Shown piece after piece: positions 35,219 through 44,587 of a stretch of DNA of 64,000 nt. Position 1 is the first letter of the stretch, and every line of letters begins with the position of its first letter. This DNA comes from Abyssisolibacter fermentans (GTDB taxonomy: Bacteria > Bacillota > Clostridia > Tissierellales > MCWD3): NCBI RefSeq assembly GCF_001559865.1, contig NZ_LOHE01000037.1:186001-250000 (forward strand). Reading direction: 5' to 3'. A program made the position numbers and the translations under genes. The notes under the pieces are model-generated. The model searched no databases and was not told the origin of the DNA. It saw nothing but the letters and a program-made list of their open reading frames with translations.

Positions 35219-35247
35219 TTGACATAAAAACCAGGAAAATATATAAT
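35219..35247 (+). promoter_or_regulatory. Consensus sigma-A promoter for the SLH gene
   Basis: TTGACA at 35219-35224 and TATAAT at 35242-35247 with exactly 17 bases between: a perfect match to both boxes. Start of RNA is expected near 35254, about 30 bases before the SLH gene ATG. Confidence 0.85.
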
Positions 35248-35282
35248 AATACAGAAAATACAAATAAAGGGGGAAGCGTAAA

Positions 35283-36197
35283 ATGAGAAAAATATTATTA
35301 ATTACATTAGTTACAATATTGATGCTCTCGCAAGTAGCATTAGCGAGTGGTTTTAATGACGTAAAGAGCGATAGTTGGTATAAGCAGGATTTGGACTTCA
35401 TAATCAATGATGCGAGGAAAATCATACAGGGCTATCCAGATGGGACATTTAAGCCAGGAGAGAAACTTACAGTAGAGCAGTTCATAAAATGCATAGTAGT
35501 AGCAAGTGGACATAATTTTAAAGCAGAAGAAGGACAAAGCTGGTCAGAACCATATAAAGCTAAAGCAATAGAGCTTGGATATGTCAAGGAAGGCGAAATA
35601 GTAGATTATACAAAGCCTATAACAAGAGGAGAAATGTCTAGAATAGTCGTCAGGGCAGTAGGTAATATAACAGGAGAATATGAATACAGAGACGCAGAAA
35701 AGATAAAACCTCTGATTGGTGATTTCAAGGATGTACCTGATGAGATAAATGAGTATGTAGTAAAAGTATATGATATGGGTATAATCGGGGGTTATCCAGA
35801 TGGCACTTTCAAAGCAGAAAATATACTTACAAGAGCAGAAGCAACAGTGATAATAAGGCGTACTATAGATGTGAAAGCGAGGAAGAGTGTAGAGATAAAA
35901 GATGAAGCAGAAAAGAAATCAGAGGTTCAGATTTTTGATTTTAAAGGGCAAGAAGATAAAGTTGAATTTGCTGTTTTAATCAAAACAACAGCAGAACTAG
36001 AACCTCAATATAAAGAAGCAGAGACATACTTAAATCAAAAGGTAGGCGAGAAACTGACAAAGGAGATTATGGATTATGTAAAACTAAAGACTCATTATAA
36101 ATACGAACTTGAATCCAAATACTATGATTGGGGTGATAAAAGAGTTCAAGTAGCATCACCTTGGGGAAATGGTTTAATTACCATACGTGGGTTGTAG
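35283..36197 (+). CDS. S-layer homology (SLH) protein
   Basis: 304 residues with site GGGGGAAGC. A signal peptide (about 1-21, ends ALAS) is followed by about three SLH repeats (23-195): FNDVKSDSWYKQDLDFIIND, IIQGYPDGTFKPGEKLTVEQ, later IIGGYPDGTFKAENILTRAE. SLH triplets bind pyruvylated secondary wall polymer. A C-terminal about 100-residue domain without assignment follows (VQIFDFKGQEDKVEF and ending GNGLITIRGL). It is a good candidate for fixing the large protein encoded next, or the pilus, to the wall. Confidence 0.88.
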   Translation: MRKILLITLVTILMLSQVALASGFNDVKSDSWYKQDLDFIINDARKIIQGYPDGTFKPGEKLTVEQFIKCIVVASGHNFKAEEGQSWSEPYKAKAIELGYVKEGEIVDYTKPITRGEMSRIVVRAVGNITGEYEYRDAEKIKPLIGDFKDVPDEINEYVVKVYDMGIIGGYPDGTFKAENILTRAEATVIIRRTIDVKARKSVEIKDEAEKKSEVQIFDFKGQEDKVEFAVLIKTTAELEPQYKEAETYLNQKVGEKLTKEIMDYVKLKTHYKYELESKYYDWGDKRVQVASPWGNGLITIRGL

Positions 36198-36206
36198 GTG
36201 ATATAT

Positions 36207-39200
36207 ATGAAGAATATTTTAATTTTTTTGAGTATGCTCCTGATATTTACATGTATAGGTGTTTTGGTACAGGCAGATGATGATATAAACCATTTAATAC
36301 CAGATGTCAGTTATGAGGAAGTTGTTAATCAAGCGAATGATGAATTAGAAACTAAGTTTGGTCTAGAACAATATTTTGAAGAAGAAAACCGTATAAAAGC
36401 AAAACTTTGTGATGATACCTATTATCAATATAAGGTTATATCGTATGGAGAACCCACTGGAACTTATAATGAAGATGTTGGTGAATATAGGTATTTAGGT
36501 ACAACAACAACAGGTGAGAGAATTCCAAACTATAAATATCCTTATGATAAAAAATCAAATAGAAAATTTGATGATATGAGTTGGATTGAAGATCCTTTTT
36601 TTAATAGTCGTGTGCTAGAAAGTTATCCAGACGTATTACCAACAGACTTCGATGACAGTAGAGATGATTACAAAGAGCAATTCATTGAAGGTATGAAGCT
36701 ACAGCACGGCCCTTATTTTGAAAACAAGCCAGATGTACCGTGGGAGCAATACATGCATATAGTGCAGCCTCCTACAAAATACGCTTTTGGTTTAGCGAGG
36801 CTTTGGCATATAAGTAATGATGGAAGTCTGTGGTATATAGATGTGGCACTTGCACCAGGAATATTAATTAATCCAGAAGGTGTAGTTAATGTAAAACATG
36901 TTACTGATACAGGTATTTCATTAGGAAGGCACGATTATAGTAAGACTTTAGAAAAGGATAAAACCTATACTATAACTCCAGAGAGCATAGATGGATATGA
37001 ATATCAATGTTTAAAGTTTGGATACGATAGTGAGCTAAAAGACGATACTTTAACAAATAAGACGAGTCATACTATAATTTACGATGAATCGTTTAATGAA
37101 GTGAATATAGTATTTATATATAAACGACAAGAAGGACAGACGAATGTAAATAGTAACATGGACGCACAGCCCACAGCGGTTATAAAAGCAGATGATAGAG
37201 TGAAAGAAAAATTCAACGTATTACTTGGAATACCTTCAGGAGAAGCACTTTATGCAAATGTATTTGCAAAAGAGTACCTATCCGATTACGAATTCAAGCA
37301 GATAAAAGGGACAAAAGAATTAAATGTTACAGTTACAAAAACATATAATTTAAAATGGTTAGAAAGCTATGAAGACACTGAGACCATAACGAATGATGAG
37401 GGAAAAGAAGTTGAAAAGAAAGTTACAAAATGGGAGGAAAAGTCAGCTACAGAAGCCATAACGAGAACCTACAAAATAGGAAAACCTTATGAGTATTGGA
37501 TAATAGATAGATTAGAGGTATATAAACTCACAGGAGCGACACTAACAAAAGGAGCTCTACCTGACAATAAGATATCATTAACCACAAACAAGATTTACAA
37601 TCTACCAAATGTTGACGTAGAGCATAGTGATAGCTTAGATGACCATGTAAAAGACCCACTACTAAATCTTGACTTAGGCACGAAAACATTAAATGGAGGA
37701 AAAAGAGGAAGACCAACTCCATCAGAGGATTTAAGAGTGGAAGCAAGTAGAAGGTTAGGAGAGTTAGAAGTAAGAAATGACAGATTAATATTTAATGGAG
37801 ATCCAATAATGTCAGATGTTCCAACAACAACAAGTACAAAAGCTCCAAAACAAATACCGTCAGCGGGTATAATAAATAATAATGTGCTATATCAAGATAA
37901 CATCGAAATACCTGTTAAAAAAAGGAATGGTGTATACTCAAGTGAAGGAGAAGTGCACTATGAAAGAATGAAAGACATAGAAATAAATCCAACAAAACCA
38001 GATAAGTACGATCAAAAAATAGATCCAAAAAAAATAAATCAAGTAGTAGTACACACACCAGTAGTATGTAATGCAGATGCGCATGACGATGAAAAATATA
38101 ATCAAGAAATTAATCAGGGCGGTAATAGAAGGTCTCTAATATTAGGACGAGCATCAAGCATTAATTTTTCCGAAATAGGCAAGCACAAAGAAATACGGGG
38201 ATACGGAGAAAGAAACTATTTAAAATACACAGCCTACAGACGATTAAAATTTCCATTTGACGTATATATTGGTACAACATATAGAGAACCTGGCAAATAC
38301 CTAAAAGCGAATGATTGGTCTGAAAAAATACCGTCAGAACAATCAAAAATAGATCTGTACATACCTACATGGGCAGACGAGGGAGATTGGGAGGTGGAAG
38401 TCAGAGTAGCATCAAAGAATGCAGTAGATGAAGATTTTAATAAAACAGAATCTCCAGCAAATACAAACATAGAGGTATATGTGGCAACGAATAACATACC
38501 CGTTAGAGTAATAGGTAGAGTATATGGTATGAAAATAACAGATGTGGTAAATTATCCACTGTGGGAAGAAGTATTTAGAGTAGGAGAAAAAACATCAAAA
38601 CATACAGGAAACTACTACTGGGTAGGTCTAAATAATCATAACGGAGAAGCTATAAGAAGTGATGAACGCCAGACTTTACCATTAATGGAGGGAAGTCACC
38701 CTAAATATATAAATAGGGGTGCAATGAAACCGGGCTACAAATTTAGATTTGAACTAGAAAGTATAGGAAACTACTTTGGAGACTATGACTGCATAGAAAT
38801 ACTACCAGAATTTTATTTTGTAGACAAAGATGGAATAGAAAGAAAAGAAGTAGACCTGTGGTATATGACATGGGATGAAGAAAAAAAGAAAGATAAACTA
38901 TTTAAAATAGGAGAAGGAAAAGACCACGAAAAGCAATATAGGATTCATATAGAAATGGGAGAGCCACATAGGAATGTACCAGAAGAAGCTATAAAAGACA
39001 CAGTGGATATAATGGGAGCGGATTACAATTCGTACAAATATATCAAAAGTTCAATAGGCTTTCATGATGACATAATATTAGCAAGATGGGTTAGAACATT
39101 CGTAGGAAATACAGAAGATTTACCACCAGAAATATTAAACGAAGAAAGAGAAGATAAAGTAGATGAAGAAAGAGTGAAAAAATCAGTACAGCATTGGTAT

Positions 39201-39560
39201 GGAGAATACTATCTTCCAAACGATGTATATGCATGTGAGCCAAACTTTGATGTAATAGAATACGCAAGAACACATAATGGAATAGATTTCAATGAAGACT
39301 TTTGGTTGAGAAAAGGATTTATAGTAGTGAATTTTGATATAAGGACAGTAAAGGAGGCAAAATTCGGAAGTCCAGTACTAAGCTACAAAGCACCAAAGTG
39401 TAACATGTGGGAAGTAGAAGGCTTTAATACAAAAAAATGCGGATTTGATTTAAAAACACGAGATAATACCATAGAATTCAAGATTCAATGTGGAGATATA
39501 GTATTTTACAGAGCAGATGAAAAAGCATCAGATGATTATAAGGTAATGGGAACTCATTAG
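36207..39560 (+). CDS. Large secreted protein (1117 aa), DUF5704-like
   Basis: From ATG 36207 (AGGTG at 36196). Signal peptide MKNILIFLSMLLIFTCIGVL to QAD. Then a Tyr/Asp-rich part, a MucBP-like beta segment (near 235-310: KTYTITPESIDGYEYQCLKF and NIVFIYKR), a middle Lys/Glu-rich linker and a C-terminal half with many aromatic beta strands (IDLYIPTWADEGDWEVEVRV, NNIPVRVIGRVYGMKITDV, ELESIGNYFGDYDC). The C-terminal half recalls the DUF5704 proteins of clostridia; this is from memory. No catalytic motif seen. It probably works outside, with the SLH protein, as adhesin or fibre tip. Confidence 0.65.
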   Translation: MKNILIFLSMLLIFTCIGVLVQADDDINHLIPDVSYEEVVNQANDELETKFGLEQYFEEENRIKAKLCDDTYYQYKVISYGEPTGTYNEDVGEYRYLGTTTTGERIPNYKYPYDKKSNRKFDDMSWIEDPFFNSRVLESYPDVLPTDFDDSRDDYKEQFIEGMKLQHGPYFENKPDVPWEQYMHIVQPPTKYAFGLARLWHISNDGSLWYIDVALAPGILINPEGVVNVKHVTDTGISLGRHDYSKTLEKDKTYTITPESIDGYEYQCLKFGYDSELKDDTLTNKTSHTIIYDESFNEVNIVFIYKRQEGQTNVNSNMDAQPTAVIKADDRVKEKFNVLLGIPSGEALYANVFAKEYLSDYEFKQIKGTKELNVTVTKTYNLKWLESYEDTETITNDEGKEVEKKVTKWEEKSATEAITRTYKIGKPYEYWIIDRLEVYKLTGATLTKGALPDNKISLTTNKIYNLPNVDVEHSDSLDDHVKDPLLNLDLGTKTLNGGKRGRPTPSEDLRVEASRRLGELEVRNDRLIFNGDPIMSDVPTTTSTKAPKQIPSAGIINNNVLYQDNIEIPVKKRNGVYSSEGEVHYERMKDIEINPTKPDKYDQKIDPKKINQVVVHTPVVCNADAHDDEKYNQEINQGGNRRSLILGRASSINFSEIGKHKEIRGYGERNYLKYTAYRRLKFPFDVYIGTTYREPGKYLKANDWSEKIPSEQSKIDLYIPTWADEGDWEVEVRVASKNAVDEDFNKTESPANTNIEVYVATNNIPVRVIGRVYGMKITDVVNYPLWEEVFRVGEKTSKHTGNYYWVGLNNHNGEAIRSDERQTLPLMEGSHPKYINRGAMKPGYKFRFELESIGNYFGDYDCIEILPEFYFVDKDGIERKEVDLWYMTWDEEKKKDKLFKIGEGKDHEKQYRIHIEMGEPHRNVPEEAIKDTVDIMGADYNSYKYIKSSIGFHDDIILARWVRTFVGNTEDLPPEILNEEREDKVDEERVKKSVQHWYGEYYLPNDVYACEPNFDVIEYARTHNGIDFNEDFWLRKGFIVVNFDIRTVKEAKFGSPVLSYKAPKCNMWEVEGFNTKKCGFDLKTRDNTIEFKIQCGDIVFYRADEKASDDYKVMGTH

Positions 39561-39700
39561 ATTGTACTATTAACAATTATTACTTAGTACTATGATGTTG
39601 CACATTTAAAAACCTCATAAATAAGTGAATATATGATAAAATGATGAAGATAGCAATTTTCATTGAAAAAATCATATCGAAATAGCAGGGGGATTACTAT

Positions 39701-40585
39701 ATGAAACAATTTTTTGTAAAAATTAGAGAAAAACAAGCTAGAATTACTGAATGGGGAGATAAAAATAATCCTGAGATTATTTGCTTACATGGTTTAGGTA
39801 GTACAAGTTTGAGTTTTATTGAGATTGGTGAGTTATTACAAGATAGATACCATATACTATCAATTGATTTACCGGGACATGGCAAAACACCTAGTTTTGA
39901 AAAAGATGAAGATTATGGATATGAAAATTTGATTAATTGGGTAGTAGAATTGATAGATATCATTGGTAAAGATACATTTTATTTATTAGCACATTCGGCT
40001 GGAGCAAGCATAGCCTTACATTATGCCGCTGAGTGTCCTGAAAGAGTTAACAAAATGTTACTGTTAGATGGGGGATATCATAACAACCAAATGTGTTATG
40101 ATTATTTTATTAAATTATATAAAAGTGGAAAACTTGGATATAAGCCAAATTGTTCGTTAGAGGAAGAGATAACGTATTATGAAGATGATTTTGACAAATT
40201 TATTTTCGATGATAAAGAGAGCTTTTTAAAGACAGAAAAATCAAATTATAAAAGATGGTCAAAGTTGTTGGAAACAGCAGTATATGATTTGATGAGAGAA
40301 GAGGATTGTAAAATTAAATATCATGCTACAGGTGATACTGCCAGAGGGTTTATTAAATTTCAGTACAATGTATATAAAACATTGAAATTTGATAGCATTA
40401 AAAGTGATATATTGCTTTTGTATGTTGACCTTCCTGAGGAGTATTTTGAGATAAGGAAGTTGATGATTGAAGCATTTGAAAAGAAAATTAAATTGACTGC
40501 TAAAGCATATAGAGATACAACACATATGATTCATTGGGATAGACCTAATGAAGTTGCTAGAGATATTGTGAATTGGTTTAAATAA
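39701..40585 (+). CDS. Alpha/beta hydrolase
   Basis: 294 residues, cytoplasmic, with site AGGGGGATT. The alpha/beta hydrolase fold shows ICLHGLGSTSLSF (oxyanion HG), ILSIDLPGHGKTP, nucleophile elbow LLAHSAGASIAL with Ser near residue 106, acid region LLLDGGYH and catalytic His in DTTHMIHWDRP near the end. It could be an esterase, lipase or peptidase-like enzyme; substrate cannot be told. It is monocistronic, with a terminator at 40604. Confidence 0.88.
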   Translation: MKQFFVKIREKQARITEWGDKNNPEIICLHGLGSTSLSFIEIGELLQDRYHILSIDLPGHGKTPSFEKDEDYGYENLINWVVELIDIIGKDTFYLLAHSAGASIALHYAAECPERVNKMLLLDGGYHNNQMCYDYFIKLYKSGKLGYKPNCSLEEEITYYEDDFDKFIFDDKESFLKTEKSNYKRWSKLLETAVYDLMREEDCKIKYHATGDTARGFIKFQYNVYKTLKFDSIKSDILLLYVDLPEEYFEIRKLMIEAFEKKIKLTAKAYRDTTHMIHWDRPNEVARDIVNWFK

Positions 40586-40603
40586 TAAAATCTATTGATG
40601 AGA

Positions 40604-40635
40604 AGATCATATTCCTTATGGAATATGGTCTTTTA
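40604..40635 (+). terminator. Terminator of the hydrolase gene
   Basis: AGATCATATTCC (40604-40615) pairs with GGAATATGGTCT (40620-40631), loop TTAT, followed by TTTT. Confidence 0.85.
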
Positions 40636-40957
40636 TGATATTTAATTCAATAACTAACAGCTCCTAGATTACCACCAATAAAGAAAATATTAATTCACAC
40701 AAACAGTAAAAAAGCAAATAAGAACACTGGAAAATTATAGTTAAATATTTTGGATATGTAAAATTTCCTTTCTATTTTAATTTTTTCTTTTTTTATTTTT
40801 AACTTCTATATTTATAGATGATTTAAAAGATTTTTACTTACTTAATTATGTAAAGATATTTATAGGTATAAGGGGAAAAATTTTAGTAAAACCTTTGAAA
40901 AGAATAGTAAAAATAACTATAATAAAAGAATAGAATCTGATGAAAGGGTTAAATCTT
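40636..40957. other. Gene-free AT-rich spacer
   Basis: About 320 bases with a pyrimidine-rich stretch (40771-40803) and no frame or structure I can support. AAAGGG at 40943 is the ribosome site of the next gene. Confidence 0.5.
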
Positions 40958-41443
40958 ATGTTAAAAATAGGTGCAAGAAATTTGAAAACAGCGATAGCTG
41001 TTTTTATTAGCTTAATTATTTGCAAGCTTTTAAAACAGACATATCCTTTTTACGCATGTATTGCAGCAGTAATATGTATGCAAAATTCTGTTGAGAATTC
41101 ATTTGTTATTGGTAAAAATAGAATGATAGGAACAATAATAGGTGGTATACTGGGATATTTGTTATCAGTATTGTTTGGTAATAGTTCTGTAATGTGTGCT
41201 TTAGGAATTATTATAGTGATATATATTTGTAATTTACTAGATAAGAAAGGTTCTGTAGTAATATCTTGTATAGTATTTATTGCAATTATGGTAAATCTAA
41301 AAGATGTTTCAGCACTTGAATATGCTGTTCTTAGGGTAATAGATACCTTGATAGGTATACTTGTTGCAATATTAGTCAATAAATATATAAAGATTGAAAA
41401 AATAAAGCTTTCTAAGCTGTTTAAAAAGAAGGAACTAGATTAG
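40958..41443 (+). CDS. FUSC-family / aromatic acid exporter-like membrane protein (short)
   Basis: 161 residues from ATG 40958 (AAAGGG site). N-terminal KIGARNLKTAIAVFISLIIC and FYACIAAVICMQNSVENSF then IGTIIGGILGYLLSVLFG are typical of the FUSC/YgaE-type (DUF939) membrane domain. About five or six TM spans. Many relatives have an extra C-terminal cytoplasmic domain; this one consists of the membrane part plus a short Lys-rich end. Substrate unknown. Confidence 0.75.
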   Translation: MLKIGARNLKTAIAVFISLIICKLLKQTYPFYACIAAVICMQNSVENSFVIGKNRMIGTIIGGILGYLLSVLFGNSSVMCALGIIIVIYICNLLDKKGSVVISCIVFIAIMVNLKDVSALEYAVLRVIDTLIGILVAILVNKYIKIEKIKLSKLFKKKELD

Positions 41444-41451
41444 TAGAAAGT

Positions 41452-41513
41452 TAATTTAACCTAGATTATTTATATTACATTAAATAATTTTCTATGAATA
41501 ACTGGGTTAAATA
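41452..41513. terminator. Possible two-way terminator between convergent genes
   Basis: AATTTAACCTAG near 41452 and CTGGGTTAAAT near 41503-41513 can pair with an AT-rich interior. Weak and partly inside the 3' end of the YetF-like gene. Confidence 0.3.
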
Positions 41514-42196
41514 CTATCGCGATAAAGATCCACATATAAATTACCGTTAGTGGACAATGCTGCAAAACTGACGTCTTCTATGCTATTTATTTTTCTTTTG
41601 AGTAGTTGTTTATACAGCCATTCTTTGTCTATGTTATTTTTTTGAAGGTTTTTTTCAATTATTTTGCCATCTAGAATTATTTCAGTAGCAAGTCCTTCGT
41701 ATTGAGTAGCAAGTTTAAGGTCATGAGGAGTTAATGCTCTATTCTGAGATTTTAGTTTGACACTAAACCCTCCATTAGATTCAAGAATAGCAAATTCAAC
41801 TTGATTAATATCAAATATGCCTTCTTGCCTTAGTTGTTCATTTAAGTAATCATAGGAATAGTTTAATTTAGACATAGTATTTTCTAGAATTTTTCCATTT
41901 TCAATTAGTATTGTAGGTTTTCCAGCAAAAAAATCTCTAATAGTTTTCGATTTCATAGATAAATATGATACTAACATGATAATTATAGTTATTAAAGTCA
42001 TTGAAAAAATAAATGTTGAAATATTTATTTTTGTATTAAAAGCGAGATTACCACCTATAGTTCCAAGTGTAGTAGTAGCAATATAGTCAAAATAAGTTAG
42101 GTTTGCTAAGCTTCTTTTAGTTAGTAGTTTTGTTGCGGTAAATAGAAATATTAGAGCTAACACCACACGTAATAATATGTTTAAAGGATTAAACAA
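41507..42196 (-). CDS. YetF-like (DUF421) membrane protein
   Basis: 229 residues from TTG at 42196, which has GGAGG 9 bases upstream; the longer in-frame ATG at 42250 has no site. Three TM helices (about 6-85) include RSLANLTYFDYIATTTLG, followed by the cytoplasmic DUF421 region GKPTILIENGKILENTMSKL, YLNEQLRQEGIFDINQVEFA and SKNGGFSVxL-like SNGGFSVKLKSQNR. YetF/YrbG proteins are widespread in spore formers; their biochemical role is not settled. Convergent with the FUSC-like gene. Confidence 0.88.
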   Translation of the reverse strand: MFNPLNILLRVVLALIFLFTATKLLTKRSLANLTYFDYIATTTLGTIGGNLAFNTKINISTFIFSMTLITIIIMLVSYLSMKSKTIRDFFAGKPTILIENGKILENTMSKLNYSYDYLNEQLRQEGIFDINQVEFAILESNGGFSVKLKSQNRALTPHDLKLATQYEGLATEIILDGKIIEKNLQKNNIDKEWLYKQLLKRKINSIEDVSFAALSTNGNLYVDLYRDSI

Positions 42197-42334
42197 TATA
42201 ATTACCTCCATTATTATATTCAAAATAATTATATCTCGAACGTATAACAATTAATCATGTAATCTGTTATATTAAATCATAATATTGTTTTATACCTTTT
42301 TAACCCAGCTAATTTAGCTGAATTTACTGCTACT

Positions 42335-43186
42335 TTATATTCCTCTTGATATGCTTCTATTGATTTCTTTAAATTTAAAGGATTCATGAGCAGGATAGTA
42401 TTGAGCCATAATATTTACATAAGTATCTGTAGATATTTCATCTACTAAAAATTGCATTATTTTTTTTGTACCAGCTAGATTATGTGGAAGTACTAAATGT
42501 CTAACAAGAAGACCCTTATAAGCAATGTTATTATCATCAGTTTTTAGATTATTAACTTGCCTATACATTTCTTTTACAGCTTTTTTTGCAATCGTATAAT
42601 AGTTTTTTACACCTAAATATTTTTCTGCAATATCATCATCAGAAAATTTAATGTCAGGCATGTAAATATCTACAATGCATTCTAATAATTTAAGTGTATC
42701 AGTTAAGTCATAACCATTAGTATTATAAACTATAGGTATATTTAAACCTTTTTTAGCTGCTATAAATATTGCTTCTACTATTTGTGGGACTATATGACTT
42801 GGAGATACAAGGTTAATATTATGACATCCTATGTTTTGTAAAGAAAGCATCATTTCAGAAAGCTTAGTCGTATTTACTGTTTGACCTTCTCCACAGTAGC
42901 TTATTTCATAGTTCTGACAAAATACACATCTTAAGTTACAATATGAGAAAAATATTGTCCCTGATCCATATGTCCCTACCAATTCTTTTTCTTCACCAAA
43001 GTGCGCTTCAGCTCCAGATATAACACAATCATTCAATGTTTTACAATACCCTCTTTCTCCCTTTAGTCTGTTTACACCACATTGATGAGGACAAAGAACA
43101 CAATTCTTAAGCATTTGATTCAAGGTTGTAACTCTCTTTTCTAATTCACCATTTGATAATAAATTTAAATAACTAGGTTTATTCAC
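42335..43186 (-). CDS. Radical SAM protein (PflA-like), C-terminus frameshifted
   Basis: 283 residues from GTG 43186 (AAAGGA 8 bases before); ATG 43195 directly abuts that site. N-terminal Cys motif NCVLCPHQCGVNRLKG, the [4Fe-4S] motif YCNLRCVFCQNYE (C-x3-C-x2-C) and the TIM-barrel strand YNTNGYDL mark the group of PflA-like radical SAM proteins close to AmrS. The frame ends early at INRSISRGI. In another frame the expected ending EAYQEEYKVAVNSAKLAGLK runs on to TGA at 42277, so one base has been lost or gained near 42355. The core is intact, so activity may remain. Reaction unknown. Confidence 0.8.
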   Translation of the reverse strand: MNKPSYLNLLSNGELEKRVTTLNQMLKNCVLCPHQCGVNRLKGERGYCKTLNDCVISGAEAHFGEEKELVGTYGSGTIFFSYCNLRCVFCQNYEISYCGEGQTVNTTKLSEMMLSLQNIGCHNINLVSPSHIVPQIVEAIFIAAKKGLNIPIVYNTNGYDLTDTLKLLECIVDIYMPDIKFSDDDIAEKYLGVKNYYTIAKKAVKEMYRQVNNLKTDDNNIAYKGLLVRHLVLPHNLAGTKKIMQFLVDEISTDTYVNIMAQYYPAHESFKFKEINRSISRGI

Positions 43187-43195
43187 ATCAATCAT

Positions 43196-43532
43196 CCTTT
43201 ACTCAATAATTTTACTAAATAGTATTTTATCCTTTACAGAAAATAATACACCCCATTAATCCTGAAAATTCTTCGAAATAACATGTTACAGAAAAAAGGT
43301 GTTTAAAAAAAAGATGAGATATATAATTAGAAATATTTATTAAAATAGATATACAAGGTGATGAGGTATAAATGGATTGAGAATGAGAAAACTACATGAT
43401 ATTAAGTATAATTATATTTAGATTACTAATAAAATTAAAAATATTAGAATTATTTGGAACTTTTTTAAAACAGCAAAAGTCTAATAAGTATAATAAAATA
43501 ATAATTACTACATATAAAGGAGATGTAGATGT
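43196..43532. other. Divergent spacer
   Basis: Between the minus-strand radical SAM gene and the plus-strand PrcB-like gene. TATAAT at 43489-43494 is a likely -10 box for the latter; no convincing -35. AAAGGAGATG at 43517 is the ribosome site. A GGTGATGAGG at 43359 precedes only a two-codon frame. Confidence 0.45.
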
Positions 43533-44465
43533 ATGAAAATTAAAAGATTGTTTATTTTGATTTTGAGTTTCGTGATAGTTATGACTTCTAGTGCTTTTGC
43601 AAAAAGTATTAATAATAATATTAATTTAAAATGTAGATTAAATATTGAACAGGATTTAAATAAGTTATTATTAGAACGAGTGCGACTATTTTTAGGTGAG
43701 GAAGAGCAGTGTAAAATAAAATATAATCTATTAGATAATAAACTACCTGAGAATGTTGAAAAATGGGTTGATGAGAATAAAAAACTAAAAAAAACTTGTG
43801 AAATAAAGAAGATAGACAATAAAAATTATGTATATGTAATGCAACAAACGCCTAGTTCAGGGTATCAAATTAAAATACATGATGTTCAATCTACTAATGA
43901 TGTTTTGTTAGTAAAATATCAAGCTGAGTTAATCAATAAGGATGCAGTTAATTTACAAGTTATATCATATCCATATACAGTATTTGAAATAGAAAATAAT
44001 AAAGATTATAAGAAAATAATAGCTAAAAATACTATAAATCCTGTTAATGTAAGTCCAATTGTTGATAAAGAAGCTGTGAATTATAAGCTTGTAGAAAATA
44101 AGAATTTTACCGAAAAAATAAAAAAATGGGTAAATGAAAATAAAAAATCAAAAAAGTTGCAAGGTATTAAAAAAATAGATGATAAAACCTATGTATATAT
44201 AATGCAGGAAGTTTCAACATCAGGATATAATATTCAAGTTGAGGATTTATATTCTGTAGGTGAAAATTTATTTATTAATTATCAAGCTAAATTATTTGAC
44301 AAAAATATCTGTGTGCTAGATGTTATATCGTATCCATATGCAGTACTGGAGATTGATAACAATAAAGATTATAAAAAAATATATTCGTCTACAAAGTGTT
44401 TTTTTTCAAATATTAAAGATAGCAAATTAATCGATGCAATAGATAATGCAAACAATAGAAAATAA
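43533..44465 (+). CDS. Secreted protein with two PrcB-type domains
   Basis: 310 residues. Signal peptide (about 1-23, LFILILSFVIVMTSSAFA). Two repeats of about 95 residues follow: the first has KWVDENKKLKKTCEIKKID, YVYVMQQTPSSGYQIKI, QVISYPYTVFEIENNKDYKK; the second has KWVNENKKSKKLQGIKKID, YVYIMQEVSTSGYNIQV, DVISYPYAVLEIDNNKDYKK. These match the PrcB_C domain (protease complex subunit PrcB) in length and the T-G-G/S-S-G-Y-x-I-x-V core. Exported; a partner protease is not seen nearby. A terminator follows at 44469. Confidence 0.75.
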   Translation: MKIKRLFILILSFVIVMTSSAFAKSINNNINLKCRLNIEQDLNKLLLERVRLFLGEEEQCKIKYNLLDNKLPENVEKWVDENKKLKKTCEIKKIDNKNYVYVMQQTPSSGYQIKIHDVQSTNDVLLVKYQAELINKDAVNLQVISYPYTVFEIENNKDYKKIIAKNTINPVNVSPIVDKEAVNYKLVENKNFTEKIKKWVNENKKSKKLQGIKKIDDKTYVYIMQEVSTSGYNIQVEDLYSVGENLFINYQAKLFDKNICVLDVISYPYAVLEIDNNKDYKKIYSSTKCFFSNIKDSKLIDAIDNANNRK

Positions 44466-44468
44466 TAA

Positions 44469-44514
44469 CAAAGAGACCGTATTCTTTACTGCTGTATGGA
44501 ACACGGTCTCTTTG
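44469..44514. terminator. Terminator of the PrcB-like gene
   Basis: CAAAGAGACCGT (44469-44480) pairs perfectly with ACGGTCTCTTTG (44503-44514). Inner bases ATTC and GGAA also pair in part. It can serve the convergent GGDEF gene as well. Confidence 0.8.
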
Positions 44515-44587
44515 TAAGCAGAGAACTCAAATCTTGATTTAGTGTTGAATCGCTTACTCCTAGGAACAAAGTGAGTAGGAGATGTTA
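44514..44587. repeat. Dispersed intergenic repeat fragment
   Basis: GAGAACTCAAATCTTGATTT followed by GAATCGCTTACTC and a small palindrome resembles two tandem units at 48736-48845 (GGAGAACCCAAATCTATGAT; GTGAGTCGCTTATTC). It lies between convergent genes. Possibly a small palindromic, REP-like or mobile repeat. Confidence 0.45.
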
